Made by a program: the position numbers and the translations under genes
Source: Candidatus Zixiibacteriota bacterium
Lineage (GTDB): Bacteria > Zixibacteria > MSB-5A5 > SM1-73
Assembly: GCA_020341875.1 (NCBI GenBank)
Contig: CP070839.1
Location: 2,346,656-2,359,900, forward strand
Direction: 5' to 3'
DNA: 13,245 nucleotides
In this document: one piece after another, positions 1 through 6,612 of the stretch
How the letters are laid out: each line of letters opens with the position of its first letter
Position numbering within the stretch: the first letter of the stretch is position 1
The notes under the pieces: model-generated
Told to the model about the DNA's origin: nothing
Seen by the model: only the letters and a program-made list of their open reading frames with translations
The model's database searches: none

Positions 1-2
1 CC

Positions 3-209
3 GAAGAATATCTGGTCCAGGGAGACAAAGAGGGCAGTGAAGAGGCATTGAGAAATATCGAGCTCGCTGGAACCGGCGCGGCGCCAAAATATGATCCATT
101 CGATAACCTCTGCAGTCTGCAGAGGCGATGGCAGGGACTAATGGACTACACAAGTGAGAAAGAAGTCGGCTCGAGGATGCGGGGGATCGTTGAGGGAGAC
201 AAGACATGA
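3..209 (+). CDS. C-terminal end of an unidentified protein (5' truncated by window edge)
   Basis: The frame beginning at base 3 is open from the window edge to a TGA at 207-209 and encodes the last 68 residues of a protein. It begins EEYLVQGDKEGSEEALRNIE and ends GSRMRGIVEGDKT. The stop overlaps the ATG of the next gene as ATGA (206-209), the usual arrangement for translationally coupled genes, which supports this being a real coding end. The visible part is charged and probably helical, with no motif I recognise. Because it is coupled to a glycosyltransferase it may belong to a glycan or envelope pathway, but that is inference from position only. The frame is certain; the function is unknown. 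Confidence 0.6.
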   Translation, partial: EEYLVQGDKEGSEEALRNIELAGTGAAPKYDPFDNLCSLQRRWQGLMDYTSEKEVGSRMRGIVEGDKT

Positions 210-1432
210 ACTTGTTGTTCTTGCCGAAGCTGCTTCCCCGGGCAGACATAATAGGCGGGCCGATACTCATCTATCACAGAATCAAGAATCTCTCCTTGAT
301 GGGTCACAAGATAACGGTGATCGCTCCTGCTTATGGTGACATGGACCTGAAGGACAGAAGCCTCGAGCCGTTCTGTGACCAGATCATCCGAATTGAGTCA
401 GTAAAGCAGAGGTCTGGCGATGAGGTCGAAGACCTCCGTCGAAGATTGAAAAGGCCCAGATTCTTCCTTGGTGGAGACGGAGGGTTTTCCATGGAGATCG
501 AAGATGCGTTGAAGCTGACGGTGAGGGAGAAGCACATCGATGCCGTCGTCGCAGAGTATTCCATGATGGGGCAATATATAGAAGGAGGTGCCCCCCTCTT
601 TCCCGCGAATACCATGAGCGTGATTTCCGTGCACGAGTGTTACACCAAGGCGTTCAGTATGAGAGCCCAGAAGGGGGAGGACATCAGCGAAGACACGATA
701 AGAGAGTTGTTCGAATATGAATTCAAGATGTATGATGCGGCCGATAGACTCCTCAGCCTGACTCAGGAAGACGCCGACATTCTCACCGGTTATTCGGCTC
801 GATTGAAAGACAAAATCCGCGTGGTACCTCACGGAGTGGATACGGGCTTCTATAGACCACCTGAAGAGAAGTCTTGGGACGGGAGTTCAAAGAATCTCCT
901 GTATTTAGGCAACTTCCAGCACCATCCCAACGTGGATGCGGTGATGAATTTTCTCGAACACTGCTGGGATAAAATCTCACGGCAAGTCTCCGAGGCGAAG
1001 TTTTACGCGATAGGATACAAGCCACCTTCCGTGCTTCTTGAGGTGGGAAGCAAACACAGAAACGTGATTGTCCAGGAGGGAGGAGACAGGGAGAACGTGC
1101 GCCGCATCTACTGGAAGAGTGACGTGTTCGTGGCACCTATAGCGTTAGGTACTGGTTTCAGGGGCAAACTCTTGGAGGCCATGGGGTGTGGGCTTCCCGT
1201 GGTTGCCACCAGCCTGGCCGCCTTTGGCATCAGTCCGGTGCACGAGGAAGATATGTTTGTGGCCGATGACTACGATGTGTTCTCCGAGTATGTCATCAGG
1301 CTTCTGAAGGATGTCTCTCTGAGGAAGAGAATCAGTGATAACAGCGTGATATTGGCCCGGAAATTCGATCATAAGCATGCTGCCGAGAAGCTGGATCAGG
1401 TGCTCAGGGAAGGAAAAGGCTCACGGTGTTGA
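206..1432 (+). CDS. Glycosyltransferase, GT-B fold (GT4-like, group 1)
   Basis: This 408-residue protein is a probable cytoplasmic transferase that moves a sugar from a nucleotide-sugar donor to an unknown acceptor. The N-terminal Rossmann half starts LLFLPKLLPRADIIGGPILI and includes GHKITVIAP (33-41). The acceptor-side half ends near ADRLLSLTQEDADIL (179-193). The classic linker VVPHGVD (206-212) leads into the donor-binding half, with NLLYLGNFQHHPNVDAV (230-246) and GTGFRGKLLEAMGCGLPVV (315-333). In the GT4 E-x7-E motif the second Glu is E324, while the first position is Thr316, as in the GTGxRxKxLEAM subgroup. No signal peptide or membrane segment is visible. GAGGGAGA (192-199) lies six bases before the ATG. 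The start overlaps the upstream stop, so the two genes are probably one operon. Donor and acceptor cannot be read from sequence. Confidence 0.9.
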   Translation: MNLLFLPKLLPRADIIGGPILIYHRIKNLSLMGHKITVIAPAYGDMDLKDRSLEPFCDQIIRIESVKQRSGDEVEDLRRRLKRPRFFLGGDGGFSMEIEDALKLTVREKHIDAVVAEYSMMGQYIEGGAPLFPANTMSVISVHECYTKAFSMRAQKGEDISEDTIRELFEYEFKMYDAADRLLSLTQEDADILTGYSARLKDKIRVVPHGVDTGFYRPPEEKSWDGSSKNLLYLGNFQHHPNVDAVMNFLEHCWDKISRQVSEAKFYAIGYKPPSVLLEVGSKHRNVIVQEGGDRENVRRIYWKSDVFVAPIALGTGFRGKLLEAMGCGLPVVATSLAAFGISPVHEEDMFVADDYDVFSEYVIRLLKDVSLRKRISDNSVILARKFDHKHAAEKLDQVLREGKGSRC

Positions 1433-1481
1433 GGTGGCCGAGGGAAACAGCAGAACCTTTACACACAGGGAGTGAAATCCC

Positions 1482-2072
1482 GTGCACGCACAAGAAGAGT
1501 TCATTTCTGATTTAGCGTTCCACCCGTTGACTCTTGACCGATGGAAAGACCTTGAGAGCCTGTTCGGAGAGCGAGGGGCTTGCGGTGGCTGTTGGTGCAT
1601 GTGGTGGAGACTGAAAAGATCGGATTTCGAGCGGCAGAAGGGCAAAAAGAACAAAGCTGCCCTCAAGAAGCTGGTCAGATCGGGTCAGGTTCCGGGAATT
1701 CTTGCCTATTCAGAACGGAAAACCATTGGCTGGTGTTCGATCGGTCCCAGGGAAGAGTTCCCGGCTCTGGAACGGTCCCGCGTCTTGAAAAGGATCGATG
1801 ACACACCAGTTTGGTCCGTGGTCTGCCTCTTTATCGCTAAAGGGTTTAGAAAGAGGGGGGTGTCCGCCGCATTACTCAAAGCTGCCGTCGATTACGCGAA
1901 AAAGAAAGGCGCCAGAATAGTGGAAGGATACCCGATCGAACCGAAAAAGGGCAAATGGCCCGACGCCTTCGTCTGGACCGGGCTTCCTTCAGCTTATCTG
2001 AAGGCGGGATTCAAAGAAGTACATCGAGGCTCACCCACGCGCCCGATCATGAGATTTTTCATTGAGAAATAG
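1482..2072 (+). CDS. GNAT-family N-acetyltransferase
   Basis: This 196-residue protein starts at GTG, with AGGGAG at 1468-1473 eight bases upstream. The fold follows GNAT order: an N-terminal cysteine- and tryptophan-rich segment, GACGGCWCMWWR (32-43); a beta strand with IGWCSIGPR (82-90); the core strand VWSVVCLFI (110-118); and then the acetyl-CoA pyrophosphate loop RKRGVSAALLKAAVDYAKKKGA (read from 123). The C-terminal part has AYLKAGFKEV (171-180), the usual GNAT ending in which a tyrosine precedes the last strands. These features support transfer of an acetyl group from acetyl-CoA to an amine, but the substrate is unknown. C34, C37 and C39 sit in the substrate-binding half. The stop is immediately followed by the start of the cupin gene, suggesting that the two are made together. 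Confidence 0.88.
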   Translation: MHAQEEFISDLAFHPLTLDRWKDLESLFGERGACGGCWCMWWRLKRSDFERQKGKKNKAALKKLVRSGQVPGILAYSERKTIGWCSIGPREEFPALERSRVLKRIDDTPVWSVVCLFIAKGFRKRGVSAALLKAAVDYAKKKGARIVEGYPIEPKKGKWPDAFVWTGLPSAYLKAGFKEVHRGSPTRPIMRFFIEK

Positions 2073-2468
2073 ATGAGAATCCCAAAGAAGAACTTGGCTC
2101 CACGATACGTGCGCGAGGAAGGGATCACCTCATATCTTTTGGCATCATCACTGACAAGTGATGCGAAGCATGTCACCACAACGTTAGTGGAAATCAGGGC
2201 GGGAGCACGACAGCAGATTCACAGTCACCTTCCTGAGCAGGTGTACTTCATACTTGAGGGAAGCGGAATGATGACAGTCCGAGATGATAGAGAACGTGTT
2301 GGGCCCGGAGACTGCATTTTCATCCCTTCGAAAGCCCCTCACGGGCTGGAGAACGACGGTGATTTGATCCTGAGATACTTCAGTGCCGCTTCGCCCTCCT
2401 TTGAGCGAGATGAGTTGGAGAAACTATGGCCACTGGAGAGTGAATCGGAAAAAGGCGATCGATCTTAG
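2073..2468 (+). CDS. Small single-domain cupin protein
   Basis: This 131-residue protein has one conserved beta-barrel cupin domain. Motif 1 is GARQQIHSHLPEQVYFILEG (44-63) and gives metal-ligand candidates H50 and H52. The position normally held by the metal-binding Glu appears to be Q56, with E55 next to it. Motif 2 is GPGDCIFIPSKAPHGLEN (77-94), including P85, H90 and N94, so three of the four usual ligands are present. Such stand-alone cupins bind a divalent metal and act as isomerases, dioxygenases or sugar/ligand sensors; the sequence does not separate these. The ATG follows the acetyltransferase stop codon directly (TAG-ATG) and has only a weak Shine-Dalgarno, so it probably relies on translational coupling with that gene. 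The acidic C-terminal tail (111-131) lies outside the barrel. Confidence 0.87.
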   Translation: MRIPKKNLAPRYVREEGITSYLLASSLTSDAKHVTTTLVEIRAGARQQIHSHLPEQVYFILEGSGMMTVRDDRERVGPGDCIFIPSKAPHGLENDGDLILRYFSAASPSFERDELEKLWPLESESEKGDRS

Positions 2469-2994
2469 GTAAGGGAAGAAGGGTTGTATATCGCCCGGAC
2501 CTAGGTTGCCCCGAGGATGGCCCGACACCAGGAGCCGTTGCGCGCCTGTCTGCTACATGTGCCCCGAGTGCAATCATGCCGATAGTGATTGTCCGTGTAG
2601 CGGGAGGTCCTGACGAAGCGGAATCACCTAATCTGTGCGATTTCTTGAGCAGGTTCGCAAAAAAAGCTTGACTTTGGGGTGAAAATGGCTCAGTATTAGG
2701 CTGCAAGGGACGAGAGACAGCGCGGGACCGGTCCTGCTAGCCGAGCACGCTTAGAGGAGCAGCTGAGAGAGGCGGCCGTCTGCCCTAGGGGTTTGACCAA
2801 ACGCGGCGAATTCTCGTGACTTGGTGGACGAGGAAAAGGAGCCTTTGTGGCTTCGGGAACTTGGAAATGTCGCACGGCTTGAGTAGTGAGGACGGCATTG
2901 TTTGACTGCGGCCCTGACCGCATGATGTGGAGACTGGCGCGGCATGATCTTGGTGAGGTTATTGGATTTGAGTCTCTAACTACTGGAGACCGTT
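2469..2994 (+). other. 526-base gene-free region upstream of the ATPase-HNH cassette
   Basis: I see no credible gene on either strand. The open frames on the minus strand (2380-2706, 2696-2923, 2751-2945) encode proline-, serine- and arginine-rich, low-information peptides. Visible elements are a run of seven As (2659-2665) followed by TTGACT at 2668; an imperfect palindrome GCGGGACCGGTCCTGC (2722-2737) around the perfect core GGACCGGTCC; and a short stem TGCGG/CCGCA (2907-2911 with 2918-2922). The region may be a long 5' leader, an operator region or the site of a non-coding RNA. None of these is proven. Confidence 0.5.
2668..2696 (+). promoter_or_regulatory. Weak candidate promoter for the ATPase-HNH cassette
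   Basis: TTGACT (2668-2673, 5 of 6 to the -35 consensus) is followed after 17 bases by CAGTAT (2691-2696, 3 of 6). An alternative -10, TATTAG at 2694-2699, has a 20-base spacer. Transcription from here would leave a leader of nearly 300 bases before the ATPase ATG. A second TTGACT at 2902-2907 has no good -10. The assignment is tentative. Confidence 0.3.
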
Positions 2995-4251
2995 ATGTTT
3001 CTTAAGCACATTAAGCTGGAAAATGTCCGGTGCTTCGATAATCTCGAAATCTCTTTCACTCGCGGAGATGGTTCAATTAGAAAATGGACCCTTTTGCTGA
3101 GTGAAAACGGTACCGGCAAAACTAATCTACTGCAGGCCATCGGCCTCATTACGGCTGGCAGCGACGCTCTGAGTGACCTGCTTGGTGATCCCCGCGACTG
3201 GATTAGATACGGGCAGGAGTTTTGTGAAATTCACGCTACGCTGATCACGAAAGACGGCGAAGAACGTGACCTTAAACTGCGCATCAACCGCGGTGACGAT
3301 CGTTCCGAAGTGATCGTTCGTAACAAGGCTTCTTTGGCGCCAATCGACGACGCAATTGAGCACGCTGATCGGAATTACTTCGTAGCCGGGTACGGGGCTT
3401 CTAGAAGGCTGAATCTAAGCCAGCGGTTGAGAGGCAAGGAATCGAAGACATATCAGCGCCGCGCACAAAACGTGGCTTCCCTGTTCGATGCCGAAGCCGT
3501 GTTGACTCCACTCGAATCTTGGGCCATGGACCTTGACTACCAGGACGAAAGAATAGGCGCGCAGGTGGTCCGCAAGGTTCTCAACAGCTTTCTGCCCGGA
3601 GTCTCGTTCAGCCGTATCGACAAAAAGAAGGGCAGATTGTTGTTCAGGACACCTGACGGCATTGTACCGCTGTACTTGCTGAGTGACGGGTACCGAAACA
3701 TGGCTGGTTGGATTGGAGACTTGCTGTACCGGATAACCGAGACCTTCAGAGACTACAAGTCTCCGCTCAAGGCCAGAGGTCTTCTCCTCATTGATGAAGT
3801 AGCTCTGCATCTACACGTTAAATGGCAGAGAGTCCTCCTGGATTTTCTTGACAAAAAGCTGCCTAATTTTCAACTAGTCGCCACGACGCATTCGCCGATA
3901 GCCGCTCAACAGGCTGATGCGGGTGAGTTGCATTACCTCGAACGTGAAAGAAAGAAAATCAAGCTGCAAGAGTTTTCCGGTAATCCTCGCAACTTGTTGC
4001 TAAATCAACTTATCACCGCCGATCTTTTTGGCCTTGAGACGGATGAGTCGCAAGAGATTGAAGCCAAGAAAGAGAAATATAAGAAACTCAGAGATAAGAG
4101 GCGGCTCTCTGTGAAGGAGAAAGCGAAGCTTGAGAAAATGAAAGAAGAGTTGAAAGAGTTACCGGTTCGGGATCGCGACAACGTGGCCCTTCAACGCACC
4201 CATCTGAACCTCCTCAAACGGATTCAACAGGAGCTTTCGGAGAAACAGTGA
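2995..4251 (+). CDS. ptuA: OLD/RecF-like AAA (ABC-type) ATPase, PtuA-like component of a Septu-type module
   Basis: This 418-residue protein opens with the standard start of this ATPase class, LKHIKLENVRCFDNLEISF. Walker A is SENGTGKTN (36-44; K42, T43). An ABC-like signature is LLSDGYRNM (228-236). Walker B is GLLLIDEVALHLH (262-274; D267, E268). The switch histidine is H299 in ATTHSP. A charged, probably coiled-coil hairpin spans about 350-390. There is no Toprim domain, so it is not a full OLD nuclease; the nuclease is the separate downstream gene. In Septu systems PtuA is a nucleotide-sensing ATPase that oligomerises and controls the HNH protein PtuB. GGAG (2985-2988) precedes the ATG. 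The stop overlaps the next start. By eye the gene is less GC-rich than its neighbours, which fits horizontal acquisition. The ATPase class is near certain; the Septu assignment rests on the pairing. Confidence 0.82.
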   Translation: MFLKHIKLENVRCFDNLEISFTRGDGSIRKWTLLLSENGTGKTNLLQAIGLITAGSDALSDLLGDPRDWIRYGQEFCEIHATLITKDGEERDLKLRINRGDDRSEVIVRNKASLAPIDDAIEHADRNYFVAGYGASRRLNLSQRLRGKESKTYQRRAQNVASLFDAEAVLTPLESWAMDLDYQDERIGAQVVRKVLNSFLPGVSFSRIDKKKGRLLFRTPDGIVPLYLLSDGYRNMAGWIGDLLYRITETFRDYKSPLKARGLLLIDEVALHLHVKWQRVLLDFLDKKLPNFQLVATTHSPIAAQQADAGELHYLERERKKIKLQEFSGNPRNLLLNQLITADLFGLETDESQEIEAKKEKYKKLRDKRRLSVKEKAKLEKMKEELKELPVRDRDNVALQRTHLNLLKRIQQELSEKQ

Positions 4252-5081
4252 TGATACCTCTATCTCGAAATCGAGATCCGAATCTGATCCACCACAATTT
4301 CACCGGGAACTTGAAGCGAAAACTAGAGCGAGAATTGCTTGAAAACCAGCGGAAGATCCTGAGGGGCGAGATAGAAAGGCACGCATTCGAATCAGATCGT
4401 TGGAAAGCAGCCAAAGATCAGTTGAAGGTAGAGACACGTGACAAATGCGCCTATTGCGAAGCGCCTACATCATTGGTTGCTTATGGCGATGTGGAACATT
4501 ATCGGCCTAAGAAGACATACTGGTGGTTGGCGTATTCCTACGAGAATTACCTGCTATCCTGCCAATTGTGTAACCAGAAATTCAAGAAGGCGAAGTTCCC
4601 CGTTAAGAATAACAGGATGGGAGGGCCTCGAATCACCCGCAATACAAAAGACGAACATATTGAACGTCTGGCTGGCCGGATCGCTCCGGATCCTTTGGAC
4701 CAAGACGACCATGATGCGTTTGTTCGCCTGCATAAGCGGGAACGACCTTACCTGTTGAACCCTTATGTCGACAAGCCGGAGGACTACTATGCCTGGAGGG
4801 CGGATGACGTCCTGAGTGAGGTCGAACTGGTTCCGATTCATTCCAAGCCTTCATCGAAGCCGTTTGTCAAGGCCGCGGTCAAGGACTACGGTCTGAACCG
4901 GCAGGAGCTCAGGGAAGCCCGTTATGGGCACTATCTAAGTTTCAAGACGTTCAAGAACGTCCTACGGGAGGCTAGCATTAGCGCTCCTACCCGCACCCAG
5001 ACGGAACACGTTGTCAAGGAAATGAAATCGGATAAGAGCCCATTCGCTGGCATGATCCGATATTTTGATAGGACGCTTTGA
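4251..5081 (+). CDS. ptuB: HNH endonuclease, PtuB-like (TIGR02646-type) component of a Septu-type module
   Basis: From the ATG at 4251 the protein has 276 residues. A GTG at 4248 would add one residue, and residue numbers here use that longer form. I prefer ATG because GGAG (4239-4242) is then eight bases upstream and TGATG links it to the ATPase stop. Motifs: a zinc-knuckle pair C67xxC70 (CAYC) and C105xxC108 (CQLC); the HNH core DVEHYRPK (81-88, catalytic His H84); N100 in ENYLLSC; and NQKFKKAKFP (109-118). Further on, LLNPYVDKPEDYYAW (169-183) matches the conserved block of PtuB/TIGR02646 proteins. This family degrades nucleic acid when released or activated by its partner ATPase. A basic N-terminal helix (about 22-60) and a C-terminal helical region (about 205-260) flank the nuclease. 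A rho-independent terminator follows at 5194-5226. Confidence 0.82.
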   Translation: MIPLSRNRDPNLIHHNFTGNLKRKLERELLENQRKILRGEIERHAFESDRWKAAKDQLKVETRDKCAYCEAPTSLVAYGDVEHYRPKKTYWWLAYSYENYLLSCQLCNQKFKKAKFPVKNNRMGGPRITRNTKDEHIERLAGRIAPDPLDQDDHDAFVRLHKRERPYLLNPYVDKPEDYYAWRADDVLSEVELVPIHSKPSSKPFVKAAVKDYGLNRQELREARYGHYLSFKTFKNVLREASISAPTRTQTEHVVKEMKSDKSPFAGMIRYFDRTL

Positions 5082-5193
5082 TCGAACGATATTTTGAGTC
5101 TCCGATGTCACAGGGATAAGCAGAAGCATCCGGTTTTTCACTTCTCAGCGTAAATCCTCTCGAGTAGATTCAGACATCACCCCCTTCGGGCTG

Positions 5194-5226
5194 GCCGACC
5201 GATGGACCAGGTGCGGCGTTTTTTTT
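5194..5226 (+). terminator. Rho-independent terminator after the ATPase-HNH cassette
   Basis: The left arm GCCGACC (5194-5200) pairs with GGT-CGGC (5210-5212 and 5214-5217), with a single bulged G at 5213 and a nine-base loop. A run of eight Ts (5219-5226) follows. It lies 112 bases past the HNH stop and directly before the asnA promoter, so it should insulate asnA from the cassette. I see no gene between 5082 and 5193. Confidence 0.7.
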
Positions 5227-5227
5227 C

Positions 5228-5256
5228 TTGATTTTCCCAGGCGAAGTGCGTAATAT
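5228..5256 (+). promoter_or_regulatory. Sigma70-like promoter of asnA
   Basis: TTGATT (5228-5233, 5 of 6) is followed after 17 bases by TAATAT (5251-5256, 4 of 6). It begins two bases after the terminator T-run. Transcription would start near 5263, giving a leader of about 77 bases. Confidence 0.65.
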
Positions 5257-5264
5257 AGAGAATT

Positions 5265-5292
5265 CGCGAGAGGAAGACAGATGACCCTCGCG
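5265..5292 (+). promoter_or_regulatory. Leader hairpin before asnA
   Basis: CGCGAG (5265-5270) is perfectly complementary to CTCGCG (5287-5292), giving a six-base-pair stem near the predicted 5' end of the asnA transcript. It could stabilise the mRNA or serve as a binding site; it is too small for a T-box or known riboswitch. The function is inference. Confidence 0.3.
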
Positions 5293-5339
5293 ATCAGACT
5301 CAAACTTACGCACAAGCCTGTGATAAGGAGGTAAGAAGT

Positions 5340-6476
5340 ATGGCAACAGCGCATAAGAAGGCAGACCTGGCTGGACCGGGAATAGGGAGCTACGAAGAGT
5401 TGGAGAAAATCCTGCCGAACGATTACTATCCCATCCTAGACCGCAAAGAAACCATGAGAGCCCTCTTTGCGGCCAAGAACTACATCGAGGAGAATCTGTG
5501 CAAGGAACTCAACCTGATGATGGTGCAGGTTCCTCTGATCGTTGACGTGGAGAGCGGAGTCAACGACATGCTGGACCGGGACGGCTCACGGACACCCGTC
5601 GGGTTCCACATTTCAAACGATCACGGCAAAAACCCAATCGACGCCCAGGTGGTACAGGCCGCTACCAAATGGAAGCGCGTGGCGCTGAAGGAGTTCGGCT
5701 GTAAGGTGGGCGAGGGCATCAACACCGACATGAAGGCGGTACGAAAGGACTACTTCTTGGACCACGACCACAGCTCCTATGTGGATCAGTGGGACTGGGA
5801 GCAGGTGATAACCGAGAAGCATCGCAACCTGGATTACCTCAAAGAAGTGGTGAGGAAGATCTGGAAGGCCCTCAAAGGAGCTGAGAACCTGGTGCAGGAG
5901 ATGTACCCGCAGTTGAAAAGCGACAAGTACCCCAGCCTGCCGGATGAGCTTACCTTCCTTCATGCAGAAGAAATCCTTGACAGATTCCCCGACCTGCCCC
6001 GTAAGCAGCGCGAGACAGCCATCCTGCAGGAATACCCGGCGGTCTTCATCATTGGAATAGGTTGGACCCTGAAGGACGGCTACCCTCACGAGATGCGGGC
6101 GGCAGACTATGACGATTGGGTCACGGAGACCATCTCCGGGGACGGCCAGCCCATGCACGGCCTGAACGGCGACATTTTGGTCTGGAATCCGGTCACCAGG
6201 CGGCGCCATGAACTTACCTCTATGGGCGTTCGGGTAAACGCGGATACGTTGAAGGAGCAGCTTGAGATGACCGGGCAGCTCGATTTGCTCAAGACTCCGT
6301 ACCACCAGGGGATCGTTAATAACGTGTTGCCGCTCAGCATCGGCGGCGGCATCGGGCAGTCGCGCACCTACATGATGCTGCTCAAGAAGGCGCACCTGGG
6401 AGAGGTCAGCGTCACCGTGTGGCCAAAGATACTAAAGGATATGTGCGCCAAAAAGAACATCCACGTTCTGGAGTAA
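5340..6476 (+). CDS. asnA: Aspartate--ammonia ligase (asparagine synthetase A)
   Basis: The enzyme makes asparagine from aspartate, ammonia and ATP, releasing AMP and pyrophosphate; its fold is that of class II aminoacyl-tRNA synthetases. This 378-residue protein carries the whole family pattern: AATKWKR (107-113), YVDQWDWE (147-154), FIIGIG (236-241), RAADYDDW (253-260), GLNGDILVWNP (274-284), ELTSMGVRV (291-299) and GGGIGQSR (335-342). From memory of E. coli AsnA, D76 and K110 correspond to its active-site Asp46 and Lys77. It is longer than the 330-residue E. coli enzyme, mostly because of about 30 extra N-terminal residues before ILDRKETMRALFAAKNYIEE and extra residues around 80-97. A near-perfect TAAGGAGGT (5324-5332) lies seven bases before the ATG, which fixes the start. 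It has its own promoter and appears monocistronic. Confidence 0.95.
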   Translation: MATAHKKADLAGPGIGSYEELEKILPNDYYPILDRKETMRALFAAKNYIEENLCKELNLMMVQVPLIVDVESGVNDMLDRDGSRTPVGFHISNDHGKNPIDAQVVQAATKWKRVALKEFGCKVGEGINTDMKAVRKDYFLDHDHSSYVDQWDWEQVITEKHRNLDYLKEVVRKIWKALKGAENLVQEMYPQLKSDKYPSLPDELTFLHAEEILDRFPDLPRKQRETAILQEYPAVFIIGIGWTLKDGYPHEMRAADYDDWVTETISGDGQPMHGLNGDILVWNPVTRRRHELTSMGVRVNADTLKEQLEMTGQLDLLKTPYHQGIVNNVLPLSIGGGIGQSRTYMMLLKKAHLGEVSVTVWPKILKDMCAKKNIHVLE

Positions 6477-6548
6477 TGGAGGTCGCGAGACTGATACCAT
6501 TTGCCGGTCAGCATAAAAGAAACGAGGGATCGTCTGCTTGTCATTGCG

Positions 6549-6576
6549 TTTGCTGCTAGATGGTCCCTCTTATACT
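6549..6576 (+). promoter_or_regulatory. Promoter of the lipoprotein gene
   Basis: A strong -10, TATACT (6571-6576, 5 of 6), is preceded after 16 bases by a weak -35, TTTGCT (6549-6554). The start of transcription would be near 6583, downstream of the TTG at 6538. This excludes that TTG as the start of the following gene. Confidence 0.5.
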
Positions 6577-6597
6577 ATCCAGAACAAGGTTTGCCTG

Positions 6598-6607
6598 AAA
6601 AGGAGGT
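6598..6607 (+). promoter_or_regulatory. Ribosome binding site deciding the lipoprotein start
   Basis: AAAAGGAGGT lies five bases before the ATG at 6613. It supports that ATG over the longer in-frame TTG start at 6538, which would also bury the signal peptide inside the protein. Confidence 0.85.
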
Positions 6608-6612
6608 CTAAA

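Noticed and set aside
2380..2945. Minus-strand frames in and near the gene-free region
   Set aside because: They are proline/serine/arginine-rich, have no ribosome binding sites or motifs, and overlap one another or the cupin end.
2469..5081. Retron (reverse transcriptase plus msr/msd) containing the PtuAB-like pair
   Set aside because: No reverse transcriptase frame or YADD-type motif is present anywhere in the window.
5613..6395. 260-codon minus-strand frame opposite asnA
   Set aside because: It is a codon-mirrored shadow of asnA, whose family motifs are unmistakable on the plus strand.
6538..6612. Longer TTG start for the lipoprotein gene
   Set aside because: The TATACT promoter element lies inside this stretch, a strong AAAAGGAGGT precedes ATG 6613, and the lipobox signal is N-terminal only from 6613.
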